Shown here piece by piece: positions 50,195 to 58,741 of a DNA stretch of 64,000 nucleotides. The stretch is from assembly GCF_003130795.1 (NCBI RefSeq), contig NZ_CP029359.1, positions 62,001-126,000 on the forward strand, given 5' to 3'. Made by a program: the position numbers and the translations under genes. The notes under the pieces were generated by a model that worked only from the letters and a program-made list of their open reading frames with translations, was not told where the DNA came from and ran no database searches. Source of the DNA: Azospirillum thermophilum (GTDB lineage Bacteria; Pseudomonadota; Alphaproteobacteria; Azospirillales; Azospirillaceae). Position 1 is the stretch's first letter, and the number at the start of each line of letters is the position of its first letter.

Positions 50195-51490
50195 ATGCAG
50201 ACCGCACGTTCTTCGTGTCAATACTTTATAAATTTCAAAGACCGGACGTGCAGCGTGGCCGAGTACATGGCCTCCAGCGCCTATCAGGCGGCAGTCCTGG
50301 AAGGTACGGTGGGCATCATCGACCTGCGGCTGGACACCGGGACTTGGCGGATTGCCGGGCGCTTTCCCTGCTTCAAGGGGGACTCGGCGATCTGGATTCC
50401 TTTCGAGCCCGCCCGTGGCCTCAAGCTCGTCTTCGGCGAGGGCAAGGTGAACCACGACGTGCTAGACAGGCTGCGCGGCGTGGAGTCCCCGGCATTGCCC
50501 AGGCTTTACGACGTGTTCGACGTTGATATCGAGTACACGCCGCCCCAGGGCGTCCCTGCGGACGAGGCCGGCGCGGCCTCCATGCCCGCCGTGGCGCTGG
50601 TCATGGAAAATTGCCAGGAAGGACCTCGCTTCTACTCCAGCAACTGCAGCGTCAACTTCCCGCACATCGAGGAGTGCGTGAAGGAGTTCGCACGGCTGCA
50701 GCTTGTGCCCATCGACGACTGGACGAAGCTGACCAACATGGTCGGCGGGCGCGTCGTCGATTGCCAGGAGTTCCGTCACCTGCCCGAGCGTTACGCGTTC
50801 GACGACACGGGCTTCGACCGGCCGGCCCTGAAAAGCTACGTGGACGCGTTCGTCGACCGGATCAACCGCCACTGCGTCGCCAACGGCATCAAGCCTTCGG
50901 GACCGCCGACCTACCAGGGCTTCCGGTTCCGCAGCGGCTACGAGATCCCAGGCTACTCCTCCGACGGGCTGGAATATGATTCCTACCGCAAGCTGCCATT
51001 CGTGCCGCTACAGGGCGTCACCGGCAAGCGGGTCCTGGAACTGGGATCGAATCTTGGATTCTTCCCATTCCAGGCGGCCATCCATGGCGCCGCCGAAGTG
51101 ACCGGCGTGGAGCTTCTGGAGGAAGAGCACGGCTTCGCCAGGACGCTCAACGAGCGCTTCTTCCGCTTCGACAATGTCGAGTTCCTGCGCGCCGACCTCC
51201 TCGACTTCGTCGCCGGCGTCAGCAAACCCTACGACCTCGTGCTCCTACTGTCGGTGATCCATACGGTCTTCCCCGGCTACACCCAGCCGGAGCTCGATGC
51301 CTTCTTCGCCCGCATGGCATCAATCACCACGAGCTTCTGCTTCGAAACCCCGGTCTATTACCGCCTGATGCCGGGAGGCCCGGAATACGTCGCCCAGGTG
51401 CTGCAGCGGCATTTCCGCGTGGTCCGGCTGGTCTATGTCTACAAGGCCTACAAGATGGGGCAGCGCGCCATCTTCTTCTGCTATTCCTGA
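50195..51490 (+). CDS. Two-domain SAM methyltransferase with unknown N-terminal domain
   Basis: A 431-residue protein. The C-terminal part (about 270-431) is a class I methyltransferase: GKRVLELGSNLGFFPFQAAI, VTGVELLEEE, VEFLRADLLDF and YDLVLLLSVIHTV. The first 260 residues are not recognised; they contain WTKLTNMVGGRVVDC and could be the acceptor-binding part. AGGA lies 7 nt before ATG 50195. It probably methylates a sugar or polyol made by its operon neighbours. Confidence 0.8.
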   Translation: MQTARSSCQYFINFKDRTCSVAEYMASSAYQAAVLEGTVGIIDLRLDTGTWRIAGRFPCFKGDSAIWIPFEPARGLKLVFGEGKVNHDVLDRLRGVESPALPRLYDVFDVDIEYTPPQGVPADEAGAASMPAVALVMENCQEGPRFYSSNCSVNFPHIEECVKEFARLQLVPIDDWTKLTNMVGGRVVDCQEFRHLPERYAFDDTGFDRPALKSYVDAFVDRINRHCVANGIKPSGPPTYQGFRFRSGYEIPGYSSDGLEYDSYRKLPFVPLQGVTGKRVLELGSNLGFFPFQAAIHGAAEVTGVELLEEEHGFARTLNERFFRFDNVEFLRADLLDFVAGVSKPYDLVLLLSVIHTVFPGYTQPELDAFFARMASITTSFCFETPVYYRLMPGGPEYVAQVLQRHFRVVRLVYVYKAYKMGQRAIFFCYS

Positions 51491-51506
51491 GAGAGGGCCG
51501 CGGACC

Positions 51507-52298
51507 ATGACCGTTCCCGCCGGGGAAAAGCCGGACCTGCCGACGCGCGGGCGCATGGCGAAGCTGTTCGCGCTGGACGGCCGGGTGGCGCTGGTCACCG
51601 GCGCATCGCGCGGTATCGGCCGGGCCATCGCGGAAGGATTGGCTGACGCGGGCGCCACGGTTGTCGGCGTCGGGCGGACACCGGCCAGCGACCTGCCGGA
51701 GACCGCGTTCCTGTATCGAAGCCTCGACGTCACCGATGCCGATGCGGTAGCGGCCTTGTGCAAGGAGATGGCCGGGCGGTTCGGCCGGTTCGACATCCTG
51801 GTCAACGCCGCCGCCATCTCGCTGAAGCCGGCTCCGGACGCCACGGGGCGCCTTGCCGCCTTCGACGCTACGCTGAATGCCAACCTGCGCGCCCCTTACG
51901 CCTGCTGCCTCGCCGCGGCCGAGCAGATGGATCAGGGGGGCTCGATCATCAACGTGACCAGCATCAACAGCGTGCTCGGCTTCCCCGGAAACCCGGGCTA
52001 CGTGGCAGCCAAGGGCGGTTTGCGGCAGTTGACCCGGGCCCTGGCGGTCGATCTCGGCCCCCGCGGAATCCGGGTCAACAATCTGGCTCCCGGCTATGTC
52101 CGGACGGCGATGACCGAGGCCAGCTATTCGGACCCGGCTCTGCACGCGCAGCGGTTGCGTCACATGATCCTCCCCCGCTGGGGGGAGCCGGCCGATCTGC
52201 AGGGGGCCGCCGTGTTCCTCGCATCGGAGGCATCGGCCTACGTAACCGGACAGGATCTCTTTGTCGACGGCGGCTGGACCGCCAAAGGACTGACATGA
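51507..52298 (+). CDS. SDR oxidoreductase (1 of 3 in this operon)
   Basis: A 263-residue classical SDR: ALVTGASRGIGRAIAEGLA, NAAAISL, NVTSINSVLGFPGNPGYVAAKGG (catalytic Ser, Tyr, Lys) and SAYVTGQDLFVDGGW. GAGAGGG lies about 9 nt before ATG 51507. It overlaps the next gene by 4 bp (ATGA). The substrate is unknown; neighbours suggest a sugar or cyclitol. Confidence 0.86.
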   Translation: MTVPAGEKPDLPTRGRMAKLFALDGRVALVTGASRGIGRAIAEGLADAGATVVGVGRTPASDLPETAFLYRSLDVTDADAVAALCKEMAGRFGRFDILVNAAAISLKPAPDATGRLAAFDATLNANLRAPYACCLAAAEQMDQGGSIINVTSINSVLGFPGNPGYVAAKGGLRQLTRALAVDLGPRGIRVNNLAPGYVRTAMTEASYSDPALHAQRLRHMILPRWGEPADLQGAAVFLASEASAYVTGQDLFVDGGWTAKGLT

Positions 52299-53179
52299 CG
52301 ACAGACGACATGACGACGGACGAGGCGCCAGGCGGTCGTGCGGTCATCGGGATCATGCAGGGGCGGATGCTGCCGCCCTTCGAGGGCCGTTTCCAGGCCT
52401 TCCCGGCCGGGCAGTGGGAGCGGGAGTTTCCGCTCGCCGCAGATGCCGGGCTCGACTGCATCGAGTGGATCTACGAAGTGCCGAACGAGCACGCCAACCC
52501 GCTCGGCAGCGAGGCCGGGATCATGGCGATCCGCCGCTGCGTGAAAGAAACCGGGGTGACGGTCCGTTCGATCTGTGCCGACTACTACATGGTCCGCCGC
52601 CTCGTCGCCCCGGACGGAACGGTGGATAAGGACGCGCTTGCCCACCTGACAGGGCTGATCGGACGGGCGCGTATGGTCGGTGCCCGCCACATCGTGCTGC
52701 CCTTCGTCGACTCCTCGCGGCTGGCAACCCCGAAGGAGGTCGCGGGCGCCGCCGCCGCTCTGACCACGGCTGCCCCGGCCGCCGCCGATGCGGGCATTGA
52801 ACTGCACCTGGAGACCGACCTGCCGCCCGCAGCCTTCGCCGGCCTGCTTGAGCGCATCGGGCATCCGATGGTGCGGGCCAATTACGACATCGGGAACAGC
52901 GCCTCCCTCGGTTACGAACCGGCGGAGGAACTCCGGGCCCTGGCTCCCTGGCTGGGCAGCATCCATGTGAAGGACCGGCTTCACGGCGGCGGTACCGTCC
53001 CGCTCGGAACCGGGTCCGCCGACTTCCCGACCTGCTTTCGCGGGTTCCGCGCCGCCGGATATGACCGGCACTACATCCTGCAGGCTGCGCGCGGCGAGGC
53101 CGGGGACGAAGTGGCGTGGGCGCGTGCGAACCGGCGCTTCGTCGAAACCCGTCTCGCCGAAGCCGCGGCGGAGGCGTAG
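52295..53179 (+). CDS. Xylose isomerase-like TIM barrel (sugar phosphate isomerase/epimerase)
   Basis: A 294-residue AP-endonuclease-2/xylose isomerase-like TIM barrel. Signatures are GIMQGRMLPP, DCIEWIYEVPNE, GIELHLETDLP (metal Glu), VRANYDIGNSASLG and GSIHVKDRLHGG (metal-binding His and Asp). Family members isomerise or epimerise keto sugars, inosose or hydroxypyruvate. The gene is translationally coupled to the SDR before it; an isomerase plus oxidoreductases suggests a route through keto intermediates. Confidence 0.85.
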   Translation: MTTDDMTTDEAPGGRAVIGIMQGRMLPPFEGRFQAFPAGQWEREFPLAADAGLDCIEWIYEVPNEHANPLGSEAGIMAIRRCVKETGVTVRSICADYYMVRRLVAPDGTVDKDALAHLTGLIGRARMVGARHIVLPFVDSSRLATPKEVAGAAAALTTAAPAAADAGIELHLETDLPPAAFAGLLERIGHPMVRANYDIGNSASLGYEPAEELRALAPWLGSIHVKDRLHGGGTVPLGTGSADFPTCFRGFRAAGYDRHYILQAARGEAGDEVAWARANRRFVETRLAEAAAEA

Positions 53180-53184
53180 CCGGC

Positions 53185-53961
53185 ATGGACCTGCATCTGG
53201 CGGACAAAGCCGTTCTGGTGACCGGGGCCAGCCGCGGCATCGGGTTGGCCGTCGCCCGCACCTTCCTCAAGGAAGGCGCCCGCGTCGTCCTGACGGCACG
53301 CGGCACGGAGGGTCTGGCCACGGCGCAGGCCGTACTGGAAAGCGAAATCCCCGGCGCCCGCATCGCAACGATCGCTGCCGACATGACCGACGCCGAGGCC
53401 ATCGACCGGGTCGTCCGGCAGGCGGAAGACGCGCAGGGGCCGCTGGAGGCGGTCGTCGCCAACGTCGGCAGCGGAACGAGCCGCGCAGGGGTCGTGCTGG
53501 ACCGCTCCGACTGGACCCGGGGGCTCGACGCCAATCTGGTGGGAGCGATGCTGCTGGCGTCACGCGTCCTGCCCGGCATGACCGCGCGGGGAAGCGGCAG
53601 CCTGACCTTCATCGCCTCCATTGCCGGAGTCGAGGCGATCAACGCGCCCGTCATTTATTCGGCAGCCAAGGCGGGCCTGGCCATGGCGGCGAAGACCCTG
53701 GCCCGCCAGGTTGCCCGGCAGGGTGTCCGGGTGAACGCCGTAGCTCCCGGCAACGTGCTGGCTCCCGGCGGCAGTTGGGAGCGCAAGATGGCGGAACGCC
53801 CGGAGTGGTGCGCGCAATACATCGATGCCGAGGTTCCGCTCGGCCGTTTCGCACGGGCGGAGGAGATCGCCGACATGGTGGTGTTCCTGGCCTCTGCCCG
53901 TGCCAGCTTCATGACAGGATCGATGGTGGTGGTGGATGGCGGACAAACACGCAGCCTCTGA
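53185..53961 (+). CDS. SDR oxidoreductase (2 of 3)
   Basis: A 258-residue classical SDR with VLVTGASRGIGLAVARTFL, NVGSGTS, IASIAGVEAINAPVIYSAAKAG and FMTGSMVVVDGGQ. Its start at 53185 lies 5 bp after the TIM-barrel gene. It overlaps the third SDR by 26 bp. It is only moderately similar to the first SDR, so the two probably do different steps. Confidence 0.86.
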   Translation: MDLHLADKAVLVTGASRGIGLAVARTFLKEGARVVLTARGTEGLATAQAVLESEIPGARIATIAADMTDAEAIDRVVRQAEDAQGPLEAVVANVGSGTSRAGVVLDRSDWTRGLDANLVGAMLLASRVLPGMTARGSGSLTFIASIAGVEAINAPVIYSAAKAGLAMAAKTLARQVARQGVRVNAVAPGNVLAPGGSWERKMAERPEWCAQYIDAEVPLGRFARAEEIADMVVFLASARASFMTGSMVVVDGGQTRSL

Positions 53962-54781
53962 AGACCGCAGTCTCCGGACACTCTTCGATATGACCGGGCG
54001 CACGGTCGTCGTCACCGGTGGTGCCGGGCTGCTCGGGCGCCGTCACGCGGCCGCCGCGGCCGAACTGGGGGCGACGGTCGTCCTCCTGGATCTCGACGGC
54101 GAGGCCGCAGCCGCAGCCGCGGCCGGGCTGCCGGGCGCCATCGGGCTTGCCTGCGACATCACCCGGCCCCCGGCGGTCGAGGCGGCCCTGGCATGCATCC
54201 TGGATAGGACGGGCCGGATCGACGCACTGGTCAACAATGCGGCCAACAATCCCAAGGTCGAGGACGGAGCCGGCGGCGGCCACTGGTCGCGATTGGAAAA
54301 CCTGCCGCTGGAGGTGTGGAACCAGGACATCGCGGTGGGGTTGACCGGCGCCTTTCTGTGCTCGCGCGTCTTCGGCTCCCGGATGGCGGAGGCCGGGTCC
54401 GGCGTGATCCTGAACATCGCTTCGGACTTGGCCGTCATCGGACCGGACCAAAGGCTCTACCGTCAGCCTGGCCTCACGGACGACCGGCAGCCCAGCAAGC
54501 CGGTCACCTATTCGGTGGTCAAGGCCGGCCTGCTCGGGTTGACGCGCTACCTTGCCACCTACTGGGCGGAGCGGGGTGTGCGCTGCAACGCCCTGCTGCC
54601 CGGAGGCGTATCCAACGGCCAGGACCCCGCCTTCGTGGCACGGCTCGCCGAACGCATCCCCTTGGGGCGCATGGCCGAGCCCGACGAATACAAGGCCGCC
54701 GTGGCCTTCCTGATCTCGGACGCCTCATCCTACATGACAGGCGCCACCGTCTCGGTCGACGGCGGGCGCACCTGCTGGTGA
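53936..54781 (+). CDS. SDR oxidoreductase (3 of 3)
   Basis: A 281-residue classical SDR: VVVTGGAGLLGRRHAAAAAELGA, NNAANNPKVEDG, NIASDLAVIGPDQRLY (Ser), VTYSVVKAGLLG (Tyr, Lys) and YMTGATVSVDGGR. The insertion RQPGLTDDRQPSKP before the Tyr is seen in SDRs from nonulosonate and legionaminate clusters such as PtmA; that parallel is from memory. Last gene of the run; a GC hairpin (TGCGGCCGG 54789-54797 with CCGGCCGCA 54804-54812) follows. Confidence 0.84.
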   Translation: MADKHAASEDRSLRTLFDMTGRTVVVTGGAGLLGRRHAAAAAELGATVVLLDLDGEAAAAAAAGLPGAIGLACDITRPPAVEAALACILDRTGRIDALVNNAANNPKVEDGAGGGHWSRLENLPLEVWNQDIAVGLTGAFLCSRVFGSRMAEAGSGVILNIASDLAVIGPDQRLYRQPGLTDDRQPSKPVTYSVVKAGLLGLTRYLATYWAERGVRCNALLPGGVSNGQDPAFVARLAERIPLGRMAEPDEYKAAVAFLISDASSYMTGATVSVDGGRTCW

Positions 54782-54788
54782 GCGCCGG

Positions 54789-54812
54789 TGCGGCCGGCTG
54801 CGACCGGCCGCA
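54789..54812 (+). terminator. GC-rich hairpin after the SDR operon
   Basis: A 9-bp perfect stem with a 6-nt loop, 8 bp after the stop of the last SDR. Before the IS insertion it would have lain between two convergent genes. No T tract. Confidence 0.45.
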
Positions 54813-54818
54813 TCCGGC

Positions 54819-54823
54819 ACCGG
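54819..54823. repeat. Target site duplication, left copy (ACCGG)
   Basis: ACCGG directly abuts the left end of the IS element and is repeated directly at 57155-57159 at the right end. Confidence 0.85.
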
Positions 54824-54887
54824 TGTCAATGCTGAACGGGGCTTCCTCAAAACGGCTGGACGAAAATTCCCCAGTTAATCCGGCGGT

Positions 54888-55751
54888 TCACGGGTTGGCG
54901 GCGACTTCTGTCGGGCGATGTTTGGGTGGCCGGCCGCGGCGCCGAGGAGCAGCGGCAGCGGGCTGAACCGCCGGGCGGGCGGTGAAGGGGTCGGGGATCA
55001 GATCAGCATGCCGACGCAGCCGGTAACTGGCGCCTTCGATCCGCACGACGACGGCGTGGTGCAGCAACCGGTCCAGCAACGCCGTGGCAACCACGGTGTC
55101 GCCGAACACCTCGCTCCACTCCGAGAAGCCGCGGTTGGAGGTCAGGATCATGGCGCCGCGCTCGTAACGGGCGTTGACCAGCTGGAAGAACAGGTTGCCG
55201 CCGCCGGCGATCACCGGCAGATAGCCGATCTCGTCCACCACCAGCAGCTGGGGCCGGCACAGGAAGCGGATCCGCTCGCGCAGGCTGCCCTCCCGCTCCG
55301 CTTTGGACAGCGAGCTGACCAGGTCGGCCAGCGTGGTGAAGTAGACGCTCCGTCCCGCCTTCACCGCCTCGACGCCCAGGGCGATCGCCAGGTGCGTCTT
55401 GCCGCAACCCGGCTGGCCGAGGAAGTGCACCACCTCGTGGCGGTCGATGAAGTCGAGCTGCGCCAGGGTCAGGATGCGGTTGCGGTCGAGTGAGGGCTGG
55501 AAGGAGAAGTCGAAGCCAGCCAGCGTCTTGATGTCGAGCAGGCGGCTCATCTTCAGCGCCGTCTTGACCCGACGCCCCTCGCGCAGGCTCAACTCGGCGT
55601 CGAGCAGGGCGTCGATGGCCTCCAGGGCGGAGATCTCGCCGCGTTCGAGCTGGCGCAGCAGGTGCTCCAGCACTTCGAGCGCGCGTGGCATCTTGAGGCC
55701 GACGAGGTGGTGGCGGATGCGATCGAGGGTGGAGGCGGCTCCCGTGCTCAT
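54888..55751 (-). CDS. istB: IS21 helper ATPase IstB
   Basis: A 287-residue AAA+ ATPase that helps the IstA transposase select targets and assemble the transpososome. It has the Walker A FLGQPGCGKTHLA, Walker B LLVVDEIGYLP and the sensor ILTSNRGFSEW. The C-terminus (RRRGRPPKHRP) is basic. It starts in the stop codon of istA (ATGA), the usual coupling. Confidence 0.95.
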   Translation of the reverse strand: MSTGAASTLDRIRHHLVGLKMPRALEVLEHLLRQLERGEISALEAIDALLDAELSLREGRRVKTALKMSRLLDIKTLAGFDFSFQPSLDRNRILTLAQLDFIDRHEVVHFLGQPGCGKTHLAIALGVEAVKAGRSVYFTTLADLVSSLSKAEREGSLRERIRFLCRPQLLVVDEIGYLPVIAGGGNLFFQLVNARYERGAMILTSNRGFSEWSEVFGDTVVATALLDRLLHHAVVVRIEGASYRLRRHADLIPDPFTARPAVQPAAAAPRRRGRPPKHRPTEVAANP

Positions 55752-57025
55752 CGCGCCACCTCCCCGTCGGCGAGGCGCCGGGCGATGGCGTCGTAGATGG
55801 CCAGCGAGCGCGGCGTCACGACGTCGGACGTGGATGGTGGAGGCGCCACCCCCTGGCGCGGTGTGGTGCTGTTGGACGGGGGCGGCAGGGTGCGGTGGCC
55901 CTCGGCGATGCGGCGCTTGCCCCGGCCTTCCTGGACGGGATGGGCGGCGATGAGGCGGCCATCCTCCAGGATGTGCACCTCGTTGGCGGTGAGCTGCACC
56001 TCGACGCTGCGGCGCCGGGTGCCGTCGGGCACCGAGTACAGGTTGCCGCCGACGGAGACCATGCCGTCCTTGGTGATCCGCCGGTCGAGACCGAGCACGG
56101 CGGTGTAGGGGCCGGCCGGCAGCGGCTTGAGGGCGAGGCGCTCCTCGGCGAAGTGCTCGGCGACGATGCGGCCGGTGGTGCCGTGCACCCGGCGGTTGGC
56201 CACCTGGTCGAGCCACTGGGCGAACTGGGCGTTGAGGTCGTCAATGCTGCGGAAACTGCGGGCCAGGAAGAAGTCCTCGCGCACGTAGCGGAACGGCCGC
56301 TCGACCTTGCCCTTGGTCTTCGCCCGGTACGGCTTGCAGGCCTTCGGCAGGAAGCCGTAGTGCGCCGCCAGCGCCAGAAGCTTGGCGTTGTAGGCGATGC
56401 CCTTCTCGTCGACCTCGCCCAGGACGGCGGTCTTCATGCGGTCATAGAGGATCTGCTCGGGCACGCCGCCAAGCGCGTCGAAGGCGGCGACGTGGCAGCG
56501 CAGCACGGTGGCGAGGTCCTGACGCGGGACGAAGCGGCCCCACATCATGCGGCTGTGGCCGAGCACCAGGGAGAAGAGCCAGACCACGCGCTCGGCCCCC
56601 GGCTCGTCGGTGAAGGTGGTCTTGAAGAAGGCGAAGTCCACCTGCGCCTGCTTGCCGGTCGGCGTCTCGAAGCGGCGCTCGAAGGTGAGGTCGGGTGGCG
56701 GGCGGACGGTGCGCAGGAACTCAGTGACGGTGGAGTAGCCGCCGGTGAAGCCGAGGTCGCGGACCTCGCGCCAGAGGCGTCGCCCGGTGAGTTCAGGAAA
56801 GCGTGCGACGCGCTCGCGCAGGTAAGCCTCGAAGGGGCGCAGGAGCGAGGGGGCGGGTTGGCGTGGTTTGTAGGCGGGCGGCTCGAGACCGCGTTCGATG
56901 TACTTGCGGACCGTCTTGCGGTCGCGGCCGGTGCGGCGGGCGATGGCGGAGACGGACAGCCCCTGCCGGGCGAGGTCCAGGATCATGACAAGCTCCCCAA
57001 GGGTGACCACCGACACCTCCAGCAT
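55748..57025 (-). CDS. istA: IS21 transposase IstA
   Basis: A 425-residue DDE transposase. The N-terminal helix-turn-helix is LSVSAIARRTGRDRKTVRKYI. The catalytic core has AQVDFAFF (D), ILYDRMKTAV (D) and KGKVERPFRYVRE (E). The start at 57025 (MLEVSVVTL) is the usual IstA start; a GTG at 57097 would add 24 residues but runs through a 30-bp palindrome. Confidence 0.94.
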   Translation of the reverse strand: MLEVSVVTLGELVMILDLARQGLSVSAIARRTGRDRKTVRKYIERGLEPPAYKPRQPAPSLLRPFEAYLRERVARFPELTGRRLWREVRDLGFTGGYSTVTEFLRTVRPPPDLTFERRFETPTGKQAQVDFAFFKTTFTDEPGAERVVWLFSLVLGHSRMMWGRFVPRQDLATVLRCHVAAFDALGGVPEQILYDRMKTAVLGEVDEKGIAYNAKLLALAAHYGFLPKACKPYRAKTKGKVERPFRYVREDFFLARSFRSIDDLNAQFAQWLDQVANRRVHGTTGRIVAEHFAEERLALKPLPAGPYTAVLGLDRRITKDGMVSVGGNLYSVPDGTRRRSVEVQLTANEVHILEDGRLIAAHPVQEGRGKRRIAEGHRTLPPPSNSTTPRQGVAPPPSTSDVVTPRSLAIYDAIARRLADGEVAR

Positions 57026-57060
57026 GGCCTCGTGCCAGTACGGGATATCGGTGGTTGGCG

Positions 57061-57090
57061 CCCGGTGCCGGGGCATGCCCCGGCACCGGG
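57061..57090. repeat. Perfect 30-bp palindrome inside the IS, upstream of istA
   Basis: Each half reads CCCGGTGCCGGGGCA toward the centre, and the second half is its exact complement. It lies between the right inverted repeat and istA, where it could form a strong RNA hairpin before the gene. Confidence 0.85.
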
Positions 57091-57154
57091 CTGTCACGCC
57101 GGACTGAGGAATTTTCGGCCAGCGCTTTTGAGGAGCATCCGCTCAGCAGCTACA

Positions 57155-57159
57155 ACCGG
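57155..57159. repeat. Target site duplication, right copy (ACCGG)
   Basis: Direct repeat of 54819-54823 at the right end of the IS. Confidence 0.85.
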
Positions 57160-57160
57160 T

Positions 57161-57910
57161 TCAGTACATGTCGGCCGAGAATTTCAGGTTGGCCGGCAGG
57201 TCGCAGGCTGCGATGTAGCGGAAGATGCCGGTCACCCTCGTCCGGTTGGTGGCGTTGTGGTTCGACCGGTGCAGCATGTTGCCCTGGAACACCACGGCGT
57301 CACCGGGATCGGCGATGCAGACATGTTCCCGATGGCTGGCTGCAATGGCCTCGGCATCGTGAGGCAGCAGATCGGTATAGCCGCGCGGCCGGCTGATCTT
57401 CCTGTACGGCAGGCGGCCCAGCCGGTGGGAGGCGGCCAGGACGCTCATTGCGCCGTTGTCCACCGTCGCGGGATCGAGGAGCGGGCACCAGAAGGTCATG
57501 ACGTCGCCGGGCAGCCCCGGCATGTAGGAGTTCTCCTGGTGCCAGTTGTAGGCGAGCCGGCTGTCACGCGGCGGGCTGAACAATGCGATGGTGTCGATGC
57601 TCAGTACCGGCAGATCGGCACCGGAAATGCGCGCCGCCACGCCGGCCAGATGAGCCGACAAGGCCGCAAAGGCGGGAAGCCGGGGTGCTGCAAGATAGAG
57701 ACGGTACAACGCCTCCTGGTTCTCGCGGTCGAGCCGGCTGCAGGACAGCCCCAGGTCACCCTCGTCCACGCCGGTCAACGCGCACAGAGCGGTCAGTTCG
57801 CCCACCACCCGGGAGACGAGGTCCCGCGGAAGGACATTGCGCAGGATCAGAAAGCCATCCCGCTCATAGGCGGACAGGTCCGTATCGATCCCCCAGGCAA
57901 TATCGGTCAT
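57161..57910 (-). CDS. PhyH-like Fe(II)/2-oxoglutarate dioxygenase (3)
   Basis: A 249-residue oxygenase: YERDGFLILRNVLP at the start, NWHQENSYMPG with the H-x-E ligands (H124, E126), the distal NMLHRSN (H214) and RTRVTGIFRYI (2-oxoglutarate Arg). ATG 57910 with GGGGAG upstream is preferred; GTG 57937, overlapping the preceding stop, is possible. It is the last gene of the - strand run from neuB. Proteins of this group hydroxylate sugars or amino acids; the context suggests a nonulosonate-related substrate. Confidence 0.83.
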   Translation of the reverse strand: MTDIAWGIDTDLSAYERDGFLILRNVLPRDLVSRVVGELTALCALTGVDEGDLGLSCSRLDRENQEALYRLYLAAPRLPAFAALSAHLAGVAARISGADLPVLSIDTIALFSPPRDSRLAYNWHQENSYMPGLPGDVMTFWCPLLDPATVDNGAMSVLAASHRLGRLPYRKISRPRGYTDLLPHDAEAIAASHREHVCIADPGDAVVFQGNMLHRSNHNATNRTRVTGIFRYIAACDLPANLKFSADMY

Positions 57911-57933
57911 GGTCGGTCGGCTCCCCGGCACGG

Positions 57934-58695
57934 TCACTTGCGGCGCAGATACATGGTGGGCATGCGGCTGAACGGAATGTGCCCGGTCTCGTAGAGATGC
58001 CCGTACTCGCGCAGGAACTCGACGGCGGCGGTGCCCTCGCCGGCCCAGGCCTGGCTCATCGCTTCGTCGAAGACCACGAGTCCGCCCGGCAGGATCCGGT
58101 CATGCACGAAGCCGAGCGCGGCCTTGGTCGGCTCGTACAGGTCGAAGTCCAGGATCGCCATGCTCAGCATCACGTTGGGATGCCTGTCCGCGAAGGCCGG
58201 AATGGTTTCGCGCGCGTCCCCGACGACCAGATGCACCCACTCCTCATAGCCGAAGAAGGAGATCATCCGCTCCAGCCGGGCACGGTCGCCCTTGTACATG
58301 CCCTGATATTGGCCGTGCGATGCCGCGGACGGATCGCGGGTATCCTTCTCGGTCACGTCGGTCAGACCGACGAAGCTGTCAAAACCGTAGAGGTGCTTGT
58401 AGGTGTTCGGCTGCAGAAGCCGCAGGAGCTTGGCGACCAGCAGCAGGTTGTTGCCGTTCCACACGCCGAACTCGGCGATGTGTCCCGGGGTGCCGGCGCT
58501 GAGCTTCACCAGTTCGAACATCGCCATGGCCCGCGCGATCGTCTGCTCGCCCGCCAGTAGGCCGAAATTGTCAATCGGATCCCAGAAATCGGGCTTCTGC
58601 AACTCCTCCGCCAAGGCGCGACGCTTGCGCCGGTACTCGAAGTTCTCGCCTTCGAATTTGTCGGTAAACTTCTGGATGCCGTCGATGATCTGCAT
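57934..58695 (-). CDS. TylF/CmcI-type SAM-dependent methyltransferase
   Basis: A 253-residue methyltransferase: HIAEFGVWNGNNLLLVAKLL (motif I), LYGFDSFVGLTDV, LSMAILDFDLYEPTKAALGFV (metal-binding Asp residues of the TylF type) and LPGGLVVFDEAM. TylF relatives O-methylate sugars, often with Mg2+. GGAGGAGG lies about 8 nt before ATG 58695, a strong site. It lies in the neuB operon on the - strand and may methylate the nonulosonate or a partner sugar. Confidence 0.86.
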   Translation of the reverse strand: MQIIDGIQKFTDKFEGENFEYRRKRRALAEELQKPDFWDPIDNFGLLAGEQTIARAMAMFELVKLSAGTPGHIAEFGVWNGNNLLLVAKLLRLLQPNTYKHLYGFDSFVGLTDVTEKDTRDPSAASHGQYQGMYKGDRARLERMISFFGYEEWVHLVVGDARETIPAFADRHPNVMLSMAILDFDLYEPTKAALGFVHDRILPGGLVVFDEAMSQAWAGEGTAAVEFLREYGHLYETGHIPFSRMPTMYLRRK

Positions 58696-58741
58696 AAGCG
58701 CGTTCCTCCTCCGCCCGCCTTTCCCGATCCTGCAGGCCGCC

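Larger units (their letters stand above)
54824..57154 (-). mobile_element. IS21-family insertion sequence (2331 bp)
   Basis: Both ends begin TGT and carry terminal inverted repeats of about 52 bp (54824-54875 and 57103-57154) that agree at about 40 of 52 positions, with blocks TGCTGA, TCCTCAAAA, GCTGG and CGAAAATTCC. A 5-bp direct repeat ACCGG flanks the element. It carries istA and istB in the usual order. Both genes are full length, so the element looks recent and active. It sits between two convergent genes and breaks neither. Confidence 0.93.

Noticed and set aside
57025..57097. GTG 57097 as the istA start
   Set aside because: It would add 24 residues encoded through a perfect palindrome; IstA proteins usually start at MLEV-like positions.
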